DNA of 7,770 nt from Flavobacterium psychrophilum (GTDB lineage: Bacteria; Bacteroidota; Bacteroidia; Flavobacteriales; Flavobacteriaceae), in contig CAMAWK010000110.1 of assembly GCA_945861915.1 (NCBI GenBank), forward strand, positions 1-7,770. The letters run 5' to 3'. Of this stretch, positions 1-6,175 are shown one piece after another. The notes under the pieces were generated by a model, which saw nothing but the letters and a program-made list of their open reading frames with translations, did not search any database and was not told the origin of the DNA. How positions within the stretch are numbered: position 1 is the first letter of the stretch; each line of letters starts with the position of its first letter. Both the position numbers and the translations under genes were made by a program.

Positions 1-1
1 C

Positions 2-1006
2 TATTATTATGAAGTTTTCCCTTCTAATAATTTAGAACTGGGACTTTGGATGGAATCCGAAAGAATGTTGCATCCTGTGATAAATCAAATTGGTGTAGAC
101 ACTCAAAACGAAGTAGTTAAAGAGGAGAAAAGAGCTCGTTTTGATAATCAGCCTTATGGTAATTTGATAAAAGTAGTCAAAGAAAACCTATTCAAAAATC
201 ATCCGTATCGCTCTGAAACAATAGGTTCTATGGAACATTTAGACGCCGCAACCTTAGCCGAATTTCAAGCATTTAATGCTAAATTTTACATTCCAAATAA
301 TGCCGTTTTAGTTGTTGCAGGTGATTTTGATAAAAAACAAGCCAAAATTTGGATTGAGAAATACTTTGGTTCTATCCCAAAAGGAACTCCAATCATAAAA
401 CAACAATTTATCGAAGAACCTATTATTGAGACAATCAAAGCCAATTATCAGGATGAAAATATCCAAATTCCGATGATTGTAGCGGCTTACAGAACGCCTT
501 CGATGAAAACTCGCGATGCCAAAGTATTAGATTTTATTTCTTCTTATTTAAGCGATGGCAAAAGTTCTAAATTATACAAGAAAATTGTTGACGAGAATAA
601 AAAGGCATTAGAAATTGGTGCGTTCCCATACAACCAAGAAGATTATGGCATGTATATTATTTATGGTTTGCCAATGGAAACCAGCAACTGCGAAGAAATA
701 TTGAAAGAAATTGACGAGGAAATTCTAAAGATTCAAACCGAGTTAATTTCAGAAAAGGATCATCAAAAACTTCAAAACATTTATGAAAATCAGTATGTAA
801 ACTCTAATTCTGGAGTGGAGGGAATTGCCGAAAACTTAGCCCAATTCTATCTTTTGTTCGGCGATATAAATTTAATTAACAGCAATATCGAAATTTACCA
901 ATCGATAACTCGCGAAGAAATTAGAGAAGTTGCCAAAAAATATTTGAACCCCAATCAACGATTGATAGTAGATTATGTTCCAGTTATGCAAAAAGTTGAA
1001 AACTAA
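2..1006 (+). CDS. M16 family zinc metallopeptidase, catalytic subunit (5' end outside window)
   Basis: Partial gene: the frame is open from the window edge (first full codon at base 2), giving 334 visible residues and a TAA stop. A methionine codon at base 50 is internal, because the preceding residues (YYEVFPSNN, then LELGLWMESERM) are already typical M16 sequence. The inverted zinc motif HXXEH should lie upstream, outside the window. The downstream region holding the third zinc ligand is present as VVKEEKR, with the likely ligand Glu at bases 122-124. The rest covers the end of the first M16 domain (VLVVAGDF, then a KYFGSIPKG segment) and the second M16_C domain. In the second domain the substrate-binding Arg/Tyr positions seem to be replaced (segment KIVDENKKALEIG). 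The family cleaves peptides, usually in the periplasm in Gram-negatives, but the signal peptide cannot be checked here. The second M16 gene starts 14 bases downstream, probably in one operon. The family call is firm; calling it the active subunit depends on the unseen N-terminus. Confidence 0.9.
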   Translation, partial: YYYEVFPSNNLELGLWMESERMLHPVINQIGVDTQNEVVKEEKRARFDNQPYGNLIKVVKENLFKNHPYRSETIGSMEHLDAATLAEFQAFNAKFYIPNNAVLVVAGDFDKKQAKIWIEKYFGSIPKGTPIIKQQFIEEPIIETIKANYQDENIQIPMIVAAYRTPSMKTRDAKVLDFISSYLSDGKSSKLYKKIVDENKKALEIGAFPYNQEDYGMYIIYGLPMETSNCEEILKEIDEEILKIQTELISEKDHQKLQNIYENQYVNSNSGVEGIAENLAQFYLLFGDINLINSNIEIYQSITREEIREVAKKYLNPNQRLIVDYVPVMQKVEN

Positions 1007-1020
1007 GACATTTTTAAATC

Positions 1021-2442
1021 ATGAAAAACACAACTATACTACTTATCCTTTTTTTTGTAACAGGCATTATGAAAGCACAAGACCGCACCCAACCAAAACC
1101 AGGAAAAGCTCCGGTAGTTAATATTAAAACTCCAAAAACTTTTGTTTTAGCAAATGGTTTAAAAGTACTAATTGTTGAAAATCATAAACTGCCAAAAGTA
1201 AGTTTCAGCCTTAGTCTTGACAATGCTCCTTTTGCAGAAGGGTCTAAAAAAGGAGTAGATGAAATATGCAGTTACCTAATAGGAAATGGATCCAAAAATA
1301 TTTCGAAAGCTGATTTTAACGAAGAAATTGATTTTTTAGGAGCCAATATCGGATTTAGTTCACAAGGAGCGAATGCCAGTTCATTATCAAGATATGCAGG
1401 AAGAGTTCTTGAATTGATGGCTGATGGTGCTCTAAATCCAAATTTTACCCAAGAAGAATTGGATAAAGAAAAAGCCAAAATACTAGAAAATTTAAAAGCA
1501 CAAGAAAAAAGCGTTCCTGCTATTGCTAATAGAGTAATCGATGTTTTAACTTTCGGGAAACAACATCCTTCGGGCGAATACATCTCTGAGGAAACTGTCA
1601 AAAATATAAGTTTAGCAGATGTGGAAGCCAATTTTCATAACTATTTTGTGCCAGAAAACGCCTATTTAGTAATTATTGGCGATATAAAATATGCCGTTAT
1701 TAAACCCGTTGTCGAAAAACTATTTGGTAAATGGGAAAAAAGAAATACTCCAAAATCGACCTATGCCAATCCTGAAAATGTGGCTACTACTCAAATTAAT
1801 TTTGTAGACGCTCCCAATGCCGTGCAATCAGAAATATCATGTGTGAATTCGATTAATTTAAAAATGAATGACCCAGATTTTATTCCAGCCGTTTTTGCGA
1901 CACAAATTCTAGGTGGCGGTTTCAATAGTTATTTAAATATGAATTTGAGAGAAAAACACGCTTGGACTTATGGCGCTAGTGCAACGATAGGTTCAGGGAA
2001 ATATCCATCGAAATTAGTATGCAAATCGGCAGTAAGAAATGCAGTTACTGACAGTGCCGTTGTTGAATTTATAAAAGAAATAAAAAGAATACGACTCGAA
2101 AAAGTAAGCCAAGAAATGCTCGACGAGGTAAAGGCAGGTTTCATAGGACGATTTGTAATGAAGTCACAACAACCACAATCGGTTGCGAGATATGCTTTGA
2201 ATATAGAAACCGAAAATCTTCCTAAGGATTTTTACAAAAACTATATCAAAATAATGAATGCCATCACTATCGAAGAAGTTCAAGCTGCGGCAAACAAGTA
2301 TATCCTTTCAGAAAATATGCGAATTGTAATTGTTGGGAAAGGCTCTGAAGTCATTCCTGGTTTAGAGAAACTGAACATTCCGATAGTATATTATGACAAA
2401 TTTGGAAATCCTGTCGACAAACCTATTTACAAAACAGAATAA
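1021..2442 (+). CDS. M16 family peptidase-like protein, non-catalytic subunit, exported
   Basis: This 473-residue protein has an N-terminal signal peptide (residues 1-20, hydrophobic core ILLILFFVTGI, probable cleavage near KAQ) and two M16 domains (about 40-240 and 255-440). Where active members have HXXEH after a Gly-Leu, this one reads G78-V-D-E81-I-C-S84-Y85, so all three motif residues are changed and zinc catalysis is not expected. The second domain carries the Arg/Tyr pair in LREKHAWTYG (R310 and Y317, seven apart), which binds the substrate backbone in M16 enzymes. In known bacterial M16 heterodimers and in mitochondrial processing peptidase, one subunit supplies zinc and the other is non-catalytic. 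The gene order and residue pattern fit that arrangement, with the upstream gene as partner. The partnership is inference. The substrate is unknown. The gene ends only 10 bases from the stop of the convergent transporter gene. Confidence 0.9.
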   Translation: MKNTTILLILFFVTGIMKAQDRTQPKPGKAPVVNIKTPKTFVLANGLKVLIVENHKLPKVSFSLSLDNAPFAEGSKKGVDEICSYLIGNGSKNISKADFNEEIDFLGANIGFSSQGANASSLSRYAGRVLELMADGALNPNFTQEELDKEKAKILENLKAQEKSVPAIANRVIDVLTFGKQHPSGEYISEETVKNISLADVEANFHNYFVPENAYLVIIGDIKYAVIKPVVEKLFGKWEKRNTPKSTYANPENVATTQINFVDAPNAVQSEISCVNSINLKMNDPDFIPAVFATQILGGGFNSYLNMNLREKHAWTYGASATIGSGKYPSKLVCKSAVRNAVTDSAVVEFIKEIKRIRLEKVSQEMLDEVKAGFIGRFVMKSQQPQSVARYALNIETENLPKDFYKNYIKIMNAITIEEVQAAANKYILSENMRIVIVGKGSEVIPGLEKLNIPIVYYDKFGNPVDKPIYKTE

Positions 2443-2452
2443 TTTTTTTTAA

Positions 2453-3319
2453 TTACTTTTTTGCTGATAAATACACTCCTATCAAAATGATAAAAGCACC
2501 CAAAAACTGAATAGGAGTCAATGTTTCTCCATCTAAAAAACCCCAAGAAAAAGCGACTACAGGAATTAAATAAGTTACCGATGTAGCGAAAACAGGAGTC
2601 GCCATTTGAACTATTTTAAAAAAAATAATATTGGCAATTCCAGTTCCAACAACACCTAAAATAATAATATACAAAACAGATTGTTTTATTTGATTTGTTG
2701 GCATAACCTCATAAAAACCAGACGAATACAAAACAAATAAGGCAGGAAAAAGTAACACCAGAAAATTACCTGTACTAATGCTTAATGGCTCCAAATTGGA
2801 CAAGTGTTTTTTGATTAAATTCACATTGATTGCATAGCAAATAGAAGCGATAATAATCAAAAAAGCATAATAATAGTTTTGATCGGCATGAGAAATCGCC
2901 CCATTCAAAATCAGCAAAACGCAGCCAATAAAACCAATTAATATTCCCAAAATTTGCTTTTTATGAAAAGGCAATCCAAAAGCTAATGCCCCTAAAATTA
3001 GGGTATTCATTGGAGTCAAAGAATTGAGCACCGAACTAACCGAACTATTTATTTGAGTTTGTGCAATGGCAAAAAGATAAGCCGGAATAAAAGTACCAAA
3101 TAAGGAAGTTAAAGCAATGTATTTCCAGGAATGAATTGGGATTTTAAACAAGCTCTTAAACCCAATCAACAGCAAAAAAACGGCAGCAAAAATAATTCTA
3201 AAAGACCCAAGTTGAAAGGCAGTTAAACCAACCAAACCTTTTTTTATAAGAATAAAAGAACTTCCCCAAATGAGGGAAAGAACTATTAAATAAACCCACT
3301 TCAACTGCTTTTTATCCAT
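2453..3319 (-). CDS. EamA/DMT superfamily transporter (10 membrane segments)
   Basis: This 288-residue protein is almost wholly hydrophobic. It is arranged as two EamA repeats (about residues 8-138 and 150-286), giving some ten transmembrane helices, the usual layout and length for drug/metabolite transporters of this superfamily. Visible hallmarks are WGSSFILIKKGL at 18-29, NSLTPMNTLILGAL at the end of the first repeat, and TYLIPVVAFSWGFLDGE followed by LTPIQFLGAFIILIGVYL at the end of the second. It sits in the inner membrane. Family members export amino acids, nucleosides or other metabolites, and nothing in the sequence identifies the substrate. The ATG at 3317-3319 is the natural start: Lys-rich MDKKQLK leads straight into helix 1. 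It is divergent from the HMA lipoprotein gene (107-base gap) and convergent with the M16 pair. I found no convincing promoter for it; the closest is CACTTTTG on the minus strand at 3336-3343, one mismatch from TAnnTTTG. Confidence 0.9.
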   Translation of the reverse strand: MDKKQLKWVYLIVLSLIWGSSFILIKKGLVGLTAFQLGSFRIIFAAVFLLLIGFKSLFKIPIHSWKYIALTSLFGTFIPAYLFAIAQTQINSSVSSVLNSLTPMNTLILGALAFGLPFHKKQILGILIGFIGCVLLILNGAISHADQNYYYAFLIIIASICYAINVNLIKKHLSNLEPLSISTGNFLVLLFPALFVLYSSGFYEVMPTNQIKQSVLYIIILGVVGTGIANIIFFKIVQMATPVFATSVTYLIPVVAFSWGFLDGETLTPIQFLGAFIILIGVYLSAKK

Positions 3320-3377
3320 AAAAATTAATTTGACCCAAAAGTGATATTATTTTATGACTTAAGGCTTGTTTTTTTAT

Positions 3378-3385
3378 TATTTTTG
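3378..3385 (+). promoter_or_regulatory. Candidate -7 promoter element of the HMA lipoprotein gene
   Basis: TATTTTTG matches the Bacteroidota -7 consensus TAnnTTTG exactly and lies 41 bases before the ATG at 3427. A TTG at the usual -33 spacing is not present (the nearest, 3366-3368, is too close), so the match may be weak or accidental in AT-rich DNA. Confidence 0.4.
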
Positions 3386-3426
3386 CTCTTTAGTTCTAAA
3401 AAAATTATCTTCCTAAATCGAATAGT

Positions 3427-3783
3427 ATGAAAACAATAAAAACCTTATTTATATCCCTTTTTACAACTCTTTTAATTTGGAGTTGCAAGGAAAAAACAGC
3501 TGAAACAATAGCTCAAGGAATTGAAAAAAAAGAAATTAAAACTGAAAATTTACAAACAGCTAGCTTTACTGTCAATGGAATGACTTGTGCAGTTGGTTGT
3601 GCTAAAACCATTCAGGAAGAATTATCAAAACAAGAAGGAGTTCAAAAAGCGGAGGTAAATTTCGAAAAGAAAACCGCTACAGTTAGTTTTGATAAAACAA
3701 TCCAAACACCTGAAAAACTGACGGAATCAGTTGAAAAAACAGGGGACGGAAAAACATATACCGTTTCCAACCTAAAGATTTAA
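3427..3783 (+). CDS. Heavy-metal-associated (HMA) domain lipoprotein
   Basis: This 118-residue protein has a lipoprotein signal peptide (residues 1-19, lipobox LIWS before Cys20), a Lys/Glu-rich linker (21-45) and one HMA domain (about 46-118). The metal-loop motif reads GMTCAVGCAKTI: Cys54 and Cys58 are separated by three residues, whereas the textbook HMA loop is GMTCxxC. The rest follows the beta-alpha-beta-beta-alpha-beta pattern (ASFTVNGMTC, helix KTIQEELSKQ, then GVQKAEVNF, KTATVSFDK, a second helix and a final strand). HMA domains bind Cu(I), Zn or related ions and pass them to transporters. A lipid-anchored copy would act in the periplasm or at a membrane face as a metal carrier, or possibly a sensor. 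No copper ATPase or efflux gene is adjacent, so the partner is unknown. It converges with gldD (7-base gap). The fold call is strong; metal identity is not determinable. Confidence 0.88.
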   Translation: MKTIKTLFISLFTTLLIWSCKEKTAETIAQGIEKKEIKTENLQTASFTVNGMTCAVGCAKTIQEELSKQEGVQKAEVNFEKKTATVSFDKTIQTPEKLTESVEKTGDGKTYTVSNLKI

Positions 3784-3790
3784 TCTATTT

Positions 3791-4363
3791 TTACTTCCAT
3801 TCTATCGTTTCCATCAGTCGTTGCATATCATTTTGGATATAACTTGCTGCTGGCATAATTGAATCGAAATTGGGTTTTGCATAGAAATAAACTGAGCCAG
3901 TAATAAAATTTTTTACACTATCCGTTACATAAAACTGGGAGTTGGTAGCCGCGTTTCCATTCACTCGATAAAACATTCCGTATACTTTTTTATTTGAATT
4001 CAAAAAAGGCTGTTCGACAATATCATCTGCTTTTATGACATGTTCGTATGTTAATTTTTGAGCATCTCGCAACAAGTTTTGAATATTATTTTGAACCGGT
4101 TTATGAGTCAAATAAATAGTCGCTTTCATTTTAGGATAGGTAATCGTGAATTGGCAGTCTTTTACTCCTTTAAGAATAGCATCTGAATTCATTTCAAATT
4201 CAAACGGACATTGATTTTCAAAATGCACATAGTCGGCTTCAGGATATTCCAAACTCAGATATCCAGCTGGTTTAGGAAAAACTTCTTTTTTGCAACTAGA
4301 GACAAAAAACACTAAAACGACACTCAAAAAAACTAGATTTTTTTTAAACATATTCAAATTCAT
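3791..4363 (-). CDS. gldD: Gliding motility lipoprotein GldD
   Basis: This 190-residue protein has a lipoprotein signal peptide (hydrophobic stretch NLVFLSVVLVFF, lipobox VSS before Cys24) and, just after it, the family-typical segment FPKPAGYLSLEYPEADY (residues 29-45). Cys52 and Cys70 could form a disulfide. Recognition rests on that N-terminal motif, the size, and the position directly after gldE. GldD is required for gliding motility, and for function of the associated type IX secretion machinery, in Flavobacterium johnsoniae; its biochemical role is not established. The ATG at 4361-4363 is separated from the gldE TAA by one codon in the same frame, so the two are surely co-transcribed and perhaps translationally coupled. 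A second in-frame ATG at 4349-4351 (MFKKNL) would give a 186-residue protein with a more standard signal-peptide start and cannot be excluded. Confidence 0.92.
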   Translation of the reverse strand: MNLNMFKKNLVFLSVVLVFFVSSCKKEVFPKPAGYLSLEYPEADYVHFENQCPFEFEMNSDAILKGVKDCQFTITYPKMKATIYLTHKPVQNNIQNLLRDAQKLTYEHVIKADDIVEQPFLNSNKKVYGMFYRVNGNAATNSQFYVTDSVKNFITGSVYFYAKPNFDSIMPAASYIQNDMQRLMETIEWK

Positions 4364-4366
4364 TTT

Positions 4367-5662
4367 TTACTCTAACGTAACTTTTATTTGTTTTATGCGT
4401 TTGTTATCAACAGATTCGATAGTGAAATTACAGTTTTCAAAAAGTATATTTTGATTTTTTTTTGGAAAATTACCCAATATTTCGAGAACAAATCCTGCTA
4501 AAGTTTCGGCTTCTCCTTTGTGTATTTCAAACAATTCTTCGTCTATATTTATAATTCTATAAAAATCTTTGAGATTTGTTTTGCCTTCAAACAGAAAATT
4601 TTTATCATCAATTTTCGTGAAACTCAAATCGTTTGTATCAAATTCATCACTAATATCACCTACAATTTCTTCGATAATATCTTCCAACGAAACCAATCCG
4701 GATGTGCCTCCGTACTCATCAACCACAATTGCCAAATGGCTTTTCATACTTTGAAAATCCTTTAGCAAATTATCTATTTTTTTGTTTTCAGGTACAAAAA
4801 ACGGTTCTCTAATTAGGGTTTTCCAATCAAATTCTTTTTTGTCAATATGCCGAAGCAAATCTTTCACAAACAAAACGCCTTCTATATGATCAATATTGTC
4901 ACGATAAACTGGAATTCTCGAATATCCATTTTCAACAATTTTTGGATAAATAACTTGAAAAGACTCCTCAATTTCTATAGCAAAAATATCCATTCGAGGA
5001 CTCATTACTTGCTTTGTATCTGTGTTTCCGAAAGTCACAATTCCTTCTAATATTTTTTGTTCCTCAGACGAACTTTCATACGAATCTGTGAGTTCTAAAG
5101 CCTGAGACAATTGATCAACTGAGAAATTTGATTTTTGCTTCCCTAGTTTATTTTGCAAATTAATAGAAAGCCACCGAATAGGTAAACTAATGGGCAACAA
5201 CAATTTGCAGATTAAAGCTAAAGGATAGGCAATTTGGTTTACAAACTGAACACTATTTTTACTGGCATATACTTTAGGCAAAATTTCTCCAAAAAATAAA
5301 ATTAGAAAACTGATAAAAACCACTTCTAGACATAATTTCAAAATGGAAGAATCAATATCGGAAAATAAACTATTACCAATAATTGAAAATAAAATTACAA
5401 TTCCAATCATTATAAAACTACTGGCTACACGTAAAGTAAGACTCAGTTTTTTTGGTTTTTCAAGAAGCTGTGCTATGATTTTCCCTTTTGCAGGGTAGTT
5501 TTGCAGGCTGAAATCTATGTCTTTTTGAGTCAAAGAAAATAGTGCTGCTTGTGCGCCCGAAACAATGGCTAAACAAAATAATAAAATTAGTAAGGCTACG
5601 AAACCTACTGTCAAATCAATATCTAAGGTGTAGTTGAAAAACAAACTGGGCTCTGGGTCCAA
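4367..5662 (-). CDS. gldE: Gliding motility-associated protein GldE (CNNM/CBS membrane protein)
   Basis: This 431-residue protein has the architecture of the CNNM/CorC (hemolysin-like) family. A membrane DUF21/CNNM domain has hydrophobic helices near 18-40, 82-100, 110-128 and 143-165 and the signature GEILPKVYA at 125-133. A tandem CBS pair follows (about 219-275, with VMSPRMD and GYSRIPVY, and 285-340, with VVDEYGGTSGLVSLEDIIEEIVGDI), then a C-terminal CorC/HlyC domain (about 347-430). Relatives are implicated in Mg2+ handling. GldE is named because, in flavobacteria, it lies beside GldD and supports gliding; overexpressed GldE can partly compensate for weak GldD function. No ATG lies near the N-terminus: the best start is TTG at 5660-5662 (M-DPEPS), with ATT at 5672-5674 as the only alternative before the upstream in-frame stop. 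The gene begins 23 bases after ssb ends and runs into gldD, so an ssb-gldE-gldD operon is likely. Confidence 0.92.
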   Translation of the reverse strand: MDPEPSLFFNYTLDIDLTVGFVALLILLFCLAIVSGAQAALFSLTQKDIDFSLQNYPAKGKIIAQLLEKPKKLSLTLRVASSFIMIGIVILFSIIGNSLFSDIDSSILKLCLEVVFISFLILFFGEILPKVYASKNSVQFVNQIAYPLALICKLLLPISLPIRWLSINLQNKLGKQKSNFSVDQLSQALELTDSYESSSEEQKILEGIVTFGNTDTKQVMSPRMDIFAIEIEESFQVIYPKIVENGYSRIPVYRDNIDHIEGVLFVKDLLRHIDKKEFDWKTLIREPFFVPENKKIDNLLKDFQSMKSHLAIVVDEYGGTSGLVSLEDIIEEIVGDISDEFDTNDLSFTKIDDKNFLFEGKTNLKDFYRIINIDEELFEIHKGEAETLAGFVLEILGNFPKKNQNILFENCNFTIESVDNKRIKQIKVTLE

Positions 5663-5685
5663 ATCAAAATAAATTAGTTAGACAA

Positions 5686-6126
5686 TCAAAACGGCAAATC
5701 ATTAATTGGTAAGTCGTTAATTTCGGGGTCAAAGTTAGTGTTTTTTGCGGATTCTTGACTTTGATTTTGTTTGTGCTCTTCGGTACTTTTTTTGGTTGAT
5801 AAAAATGTAAATTCAGTAACTTGAATCTCAATTGCATTTTTTACAACTCCCTCTTCTGTTTGCCATTGACGGGATTTTATTCGCCCTTCAACATAAATTT
5901 TATCCCCTTTTGATAAATATTTTTCGCAAATTTCGGCTGCCTTATTACGAACTACCAAATTGTGCCATTCCGTAGAGGTTATCTTTTCGTTGGTAGTTTT
6001 ATTGATATATACTTCATTTGTTGCCAACGAAAATCTACCAATGCAGTTGCCACCTTCAAAGTAGTGCATTTTGACATCTTCGCCAAGATACCCAATCAAC
6101 ATTACTTTATTTAAGGTTCCGTTCAT
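5686..6126 (-). CDS. ssb: Single-stranded DNA-binding protein
   Basis: This 146-residue protein has an N-terminal OB fold (about 1-110) and a disordered, Gln/Glu/Lys-rich tail. The start MNGTLNKVMLIGYLGEDVK matches the canonical SSB opening, and FSLATNE, TEWHNLVV and GDKIYVEGRIKSRQW are the expected core motifs. Trp54 and Trp88 stand where Escherichia coli SSB stacks bases. The extreme C-terminus, INDLPINDLPF, is the protein-interaction tip (E. coli: DDDIPF) with a duplicated INDLP unit. The protein coats single-stranded DNA and recruits replication and repair enzymes. It is the first gene of a probable ssb-gldE-gldD transcript, with a candidate promoter at 6150-6157. mutY lies 49 bases upstream on the same strand. 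Confidence 0.95.
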   Translation of the reverse strand: MNGTLNKVMLIGYLGEDVKMHYFEGGNCIGRFSLATNEVYINKTTNEKITSTEWHNLVVRNKAAEICEKYLSKGDKIYVEGRIKSRQWQTEEGVVKNAIEIQVTEFTFLSTKKSTEEHKQNQSQESAKNTNFDPEINDLPINDLPF

Positions 6127-6132
6127 TTTGAA

Positions 6133-6165
6133 AAAATTTGTGAGGAATTCAAAGGTACAAATTTT
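6133..6165. repeat. Perfect 9-bp inverted repeat between mutY and ssb
   Basis: The left arm AAAATTTGT (6133-6141) and right arm ACAAATTTT (6157-6165) are exact reverse complements separated by 15 bases, which also contain GAATTC. The right arm touches the candidate ssb -7 element. On the minus strand the second arm runs into further T residues, so the element could be a weak, AT-rich terminator for mutY, or an operator at the ssb promoter. Sequence alone does not decide. Confidence 0.45.
6150..6157 (-). promoter_or_regulatory. Candidate -7 promoter element of ssb-gldE-gldD
   Basis: On the minus strand this reads TACCTTTG, an exact match to the Bacteroidota -7 consensus TAnnTTTG. It is 23 bases before the ssb ATG, which would give a short leader of roughly 15 bases. 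No TTG is seen at the usual -33 distance, so the assignment rests on the -7 match and position. Confidence 0.5.
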
Positions 6166-6175
6166 AAAAAAACAT

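Noticed and set aside
1272..1631. Open frame of 119 codons on the minus strand inside the second M16 gene
   Set aside because: It lies wholly inside a strongly supported coding gene on the other strand, shows no recognisable motif, and its composition is what a complementary frame of AT-rich coding DNA produces.
2..2442. M16 pair as part of a peptide natural-product (RiPP or PQQ-like) cluster
   Set aside because: Tandem M16 genes occur in such clusters, but no precursor peptide, radical-SAM or other maturation gene is visible; the flanks are a transporter on the other strand and the window edge.
2430..2470. Possible terminator in the T-rich gap between the M16 pair and the transporter
   Set aside because: There are T runs but no GC-containing stem next to them; only trivial A/T pairing can be drawn.
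3336..3343. Promoter for the EamA transporter (minus strand CACTTTTG)
   Set aside because: One mismatch to TAnnTTTG and no TTG upstream; not distinguishable from chance in AT-rich DNA.
3770..3795. Possible bidirectional terminator between the HMA gene and gldD
   Set aside because: The stem that can be drawn around GATTTAATC is short, all but AT-only, and has a one-base loop.
4520..5050. Several plus-strand open frames (61-81 codons) inside gldE
   Set aside because: All are antisense to the CBS and CorC domains of gldE and encode Phe/Ile/Asn-rich sequences without motifs.
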